From Halobacteriales archaeon QH_7_65_31 (lineage in GTDB: Archaea; Halobacteriota; Halobacteria; Halobacteriales; Haloarculaceae), in NCBI GenBank assembly GCA_003021785.1, contig PXQU01000014.1, forward strand, positions 124,001-188,000: a DNA stretch of 64,000 nt. The letters run 5' to 3'. Shown one piece after another: positions 62,141 through 64,000 of this stretch; the first letter of the stretch is position 1, and each line of letters starts with the position of its first letter. A program made the position numbers and the translations under genes. The notes beneath the pieces were generated by a model. That model was not told the origin of the DNA and did not search any database. It saw only the letters and a list, made by a program, of their open reading frames with translations.

Positions 62141-63048
62141 TGCTCTCTGAACCCCCCGATGACGGCGTCCATCGACTCGTCGGCGACCTTCACCTCGCCT
62201 GTCAGGGAGAGAAAGCCGTGACACATCGACGGACGATGGTGATGCGTGACGTCGACCCCCTCGTCGGCCATCGCCTCGGCGTACGCGATCCCCTCGTCAC
62301 GGAGCGGGTCGTGTCCGGCGGTCACGACCGTCGTCGTCGGGAGTCCGGCCTGATCACCGCGAAGCGGGGCGACGTACGGGTTCGCTCGGTCGACCGACGA
62401 GCGGAGATAGCGCTCCCAGAACCGCTCGACCGCGTCTCGCGAGAGCAGCGGCCCGGACTCGTTTTCCGCGTACGAGTCGCGGGAGAAATCGTCGTCCACC
62501 ATCGGATACAGCAGCGTCTGTCGGTCCGGGGTCGGTATCTCACCGTCGCGACAGAACCGAGCGACGCCGGTCGCGAGATTCGCACCGGCACTCGTGCCCG
62601 CGACGCTCACGCGCGTCCGGTCGCCGCCGAAGGCGACCGCGTTCTCTCGCGCCCACGCGTACGCGGCGATACAGTCGTCCAGTCCGGTCGGAAACGGATG
62701 CTCCGGTGCGAGTCGGTAATCGACCGCGAGCACGACTGCCGGTGTCCGTGTCGCGATCTCCCGACAGCTGTCCTCGATCGAGTCCAGCGACCCGAGCGCC
62801 CACAGGCCGCCGTGGTAGACGACGACCATCGGCAGCGTCCCGTCCACTGTCGGCCGAACTGCCCGCATCGGCACGGGACCGTGTGGTCCCTCGATCTCGA
62901 TATCGCGTGTGTACGCTACTTCGGTCGTTCGCGTCGCACCGAACAGCTCGTCTTCCAGCTCCCGTGCGCTCTCGACCGAGAGCGCGTGGGGCGGTGGTGA
63001 AGCTTCGGGCGGTGCTTTCGACCTCTGACTCCCTCGCGAGCATATCAA
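62137..63048 (-). CDS. Alpha/beta hydrolase (HSL-type esterase)
   Basis: About 303 residues. Motifs of the hormone-sensitive lipase group: oxyanion VVYHGGLWALGS, nucleophile GTSAGANLATG, acid VTAGHDPLRDEG, and His in HHHRPSMCHGFLSL. The family sequence begins clearly at PPPHALSVESARELEDELFG. The start is unclear: the only in-frame candidate is TTG at 63048, because a stop lies at 63067 to 63069. A normal ATG (63041 to 63043, MLARESEVE) is in another frame, so a one-base error or a frameshift near 63020 is possible. It is likely a cytoplasmic carboxylesterase. Confidence 0.8.
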   Translation of the reverse strand: MICSRGSQRSKAPPEASPPPHALSVESARELEDELFGATRTTEVAYTRDIEIEGPHGPVPMRAVRPTVDGTLPMVVVYHGGLWALGSLDSIEDSCREIATRTPAVVLAVDYRLAPEHPFPTGLDDCIAAYAWARENAVAFGGDRTRVSVAGTSAGANLATGVARFCRDGEIPTPDRQTLLYPMVDDDFSRDSYAENESGPLLSRDAVERFWERYLRSSVDRANPYVAPLRGDQAGLPTTTVVTAGHDPLRDEGIAYAEAMADEGVDVTHHHRPSMCHGFLSLTGEVKVADESMDAVIGGFREH

Positions 63049-63138
63049 GACTGCTTCAGTGGGTGCTCATCGATCTCTCTGAGGCTACTCGCTTCGTGTC
63101 GATTCCGACGCTTCCCGTCGCCGGGAGCGATGCCGGAA

Positions 63139-63699
63139 CTACGCCGCTCTCACCGTCCATTCCTTGACGAAGACCGGGACTGATCGCGTGTGTTCTTGAC
63201 CGTCGAGTCGTACCGTGGTCTCGACTGTTCGAGGCGTTACCTCGACCAACGTTTCAAACGGTACATTCGGCTGCTGTTTTATCTCTCCCTCGCGATTCAG
63301 AGACGTAGTCGCTGTGACTAGTATGACAGTGCCGATGTACTCGCGGGTCATGTTCGTGCCGATTGCTTCTGCGTCTCCGTCGATCCGTTCTCTAACTGCA
63401 GCGATAGCGGCCTCGACACCGACACTTGCACACTTCCGCTTCGCCCAGTCTTCGAAACGCTCCGTCTCGTACTCCTCGGGACCATCCGGATCCGTCGTCT
63501 TTGGATACCGCACTGTGTCATCAGTAGATCGGTACTCTATCGTCTCGCTCGGGACGGTCTGATCGGTCGAGATAGATTCTCCCTCACCGCGTGGCTGTCC
63601 GATCAGGACTTCGGGCTTGAATACGCCGACGGCTCCGACCGTGGAAATCCCACCGATCCCGAGCGCGGCGAGGAATCGCCTTCGGTTCATGTTACTCAT
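63139..63699 (-). CDS. Tat-exported protein of unknown function
   Basis: 186 residues. The N-terminus has a twin-arginine signal: NRRRFLAALGIGGISTVGAV, with the consensus RRxFL and a hydrophobic stretch, as common for haloarchaeal secreted proteins. There is no lipobox. The mature part is polar and acidic, with a helical segment (EDWAKRKCASVGVEAAIAAV) and a strand-rich end (IGTVILVTATTSLN and VTPRTVETTVRLDGQEH). It is not recognised. The ATG at 63690 (MNRRRF) may be the real start. The 90-base gap before the esterase gene contains no gene. Confidence 0.68.
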   Translation of the reverse strand: MSNMNRRRFLAALGIGGISTVGAVGVFKPEVLIGQPRGEGESISTDQTVPSETIEYRSTDDTVRYPKTTDPDGPEEYETERFEDWAKRKCASVGVEAAIAAVRERIDGDAEAIGTNMTREYIGTVILVTATTSLNREGEIKQQPNVPFETLVEVTPRTVETTVRLDGQEHTRSVPVFVKEWTVRAA

Positions 63700-64000
63700 T
63701 ATACGCCGACGGTAAATCCGTCACTCTCTATCTTGTACGACTGAAATGTATTAGGCTTGTCGTATGAGTGCTCACTGATCGCCAAACCACCTAACTCGAT
63801 AGATCGATCACTCCGTAGAAGTCCGAGTGGCGAACGTCTGTGGCACAGGACCTGTCGCTCAGTTGCGAACGACAAAGAAAGTGCACGCCTTGTTTCCGAT
63901 TGAACAAGTGGACAATATAACTGGCTGTGTATCTCACAAGATCTCGATAGTTGGAGCGACTGAGCTTGTGACACAGAACGCCTGCGCGCGTCCAAACAAG
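63700..64000. other. No supported gene
   Basis: The last 300 bases are AT-richer than the neighbouring core. An open frame of 98 codons runs on the minus strand (63699 to 63995), but it is Ser/Arg/Cys-rich, shows no motif or family likeness and has a composition unlike its neighbours. I treat it as probable non-coding DNA or the remnant of a mobile element that may continue past the window end. Confidence 0.4.

Noticed and set aside
63699..63995. 98-codon minus-strand frame at the window end
   Set aside because: Composition unlike haloarchaeal proteins, and no motif; left as probable non-coding.
1..64000. CRISPR array, rRNA genes or complete insertion sequence
   Set aside because: No regularly spaced repeats, no rRNA-like sequence and no DDE transposase were recognised anywhere in the window.

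Overview
The window is haloarchaeal (class Halobacteria). The backbone is very GC-rich, the proteins are strongly acidic, and it carries lineage markers: a halophilic plant-type 2Fe-2S ferredoxin, an Rpa3-like replication protein A with its partner, the GfcR regulator, a DUF373 membrane protein, a FAU-1 type RNase and a type IV prepilin peptidase. Genes are tightly packed, often overlap by 1 to 4 bases, and several appear to be leaderless (TATA box about 30 bases before the start codon).

Layout. (1) 1 to 7963 is core chromosome: FAU-1 (partial), a small conserved protein, a PrsW-type membrane protease, an M32 carboxypeptidase, a zinc-finger protein, hisB and hisA, a phosphate permease and ferredoxin. 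(2) About 7964 to 39275 is an AT-richer accessory island. Its left part holds small hypothetical genes, three winged-helix regulators and a frameshifted tyrosine recombinase with its accessory gene. Its right edge holds an intact tyrosine recombinase with an accessory gene, next to a 15-base tRNA-like 5' end. Between them lies a defence cluster. (3) 39345 to 64000 is core chromosome again: MFS and RND exporters, TrmB regulator, prepilin peptidase, Rpa and partner, M20 hydrolase, TRAM protein, radical SAM protein, a Fic/Doc toxin pair, DUF373 protein, polyprenyl synthase, uvrC, gfcR, a purine permease, an aspartoacylase-like enzyme, an SDR and an esterase.

The defence cluster. The recognisable known parts are a class 2-like DISARM core (DrmE-like protein, then the coupled genes drmA, drmB, drmC on the minus strand), an ApeA-like HEPN protein, a complete C5-cytosine methyltransferase followed by a mismatch-glycosylase gene broken by one amber codon, a second unusual cytosine-methyltransferase-like protein, and a GIY-YIG nuclease. 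The part I cannot assign to a known system is a three-gene operon present twice as diverged paralogues: a GHKL-type ATPase (A), an about 350-residue protein of unknown fold (B) and a DUF6339-like protein (C), always in the order A-B-C and translationally coupled. Copy 1 (12698 to 16327, minus) is divergent from the C5 methyltransferase. Copy 2 (23320 to 27060, plus) lies downstream of the second methyltransferase and the GIY-YIG nuclease, and is followed by a four-helix membrane protein. This A-B-C module is the best candidate for an undescribed system; my working idea is a modification-linked anti-phage module. That is inference, since no function can be read directly from B or C.

Three coding lesions (TAG at 17692, TAG at 44956, a one-base deletion near 12064) are either decay or sequencing errors and should be checked against reads. 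No rRNA, complete tRNA, CRISPR array or intact insertion sequence was seen.
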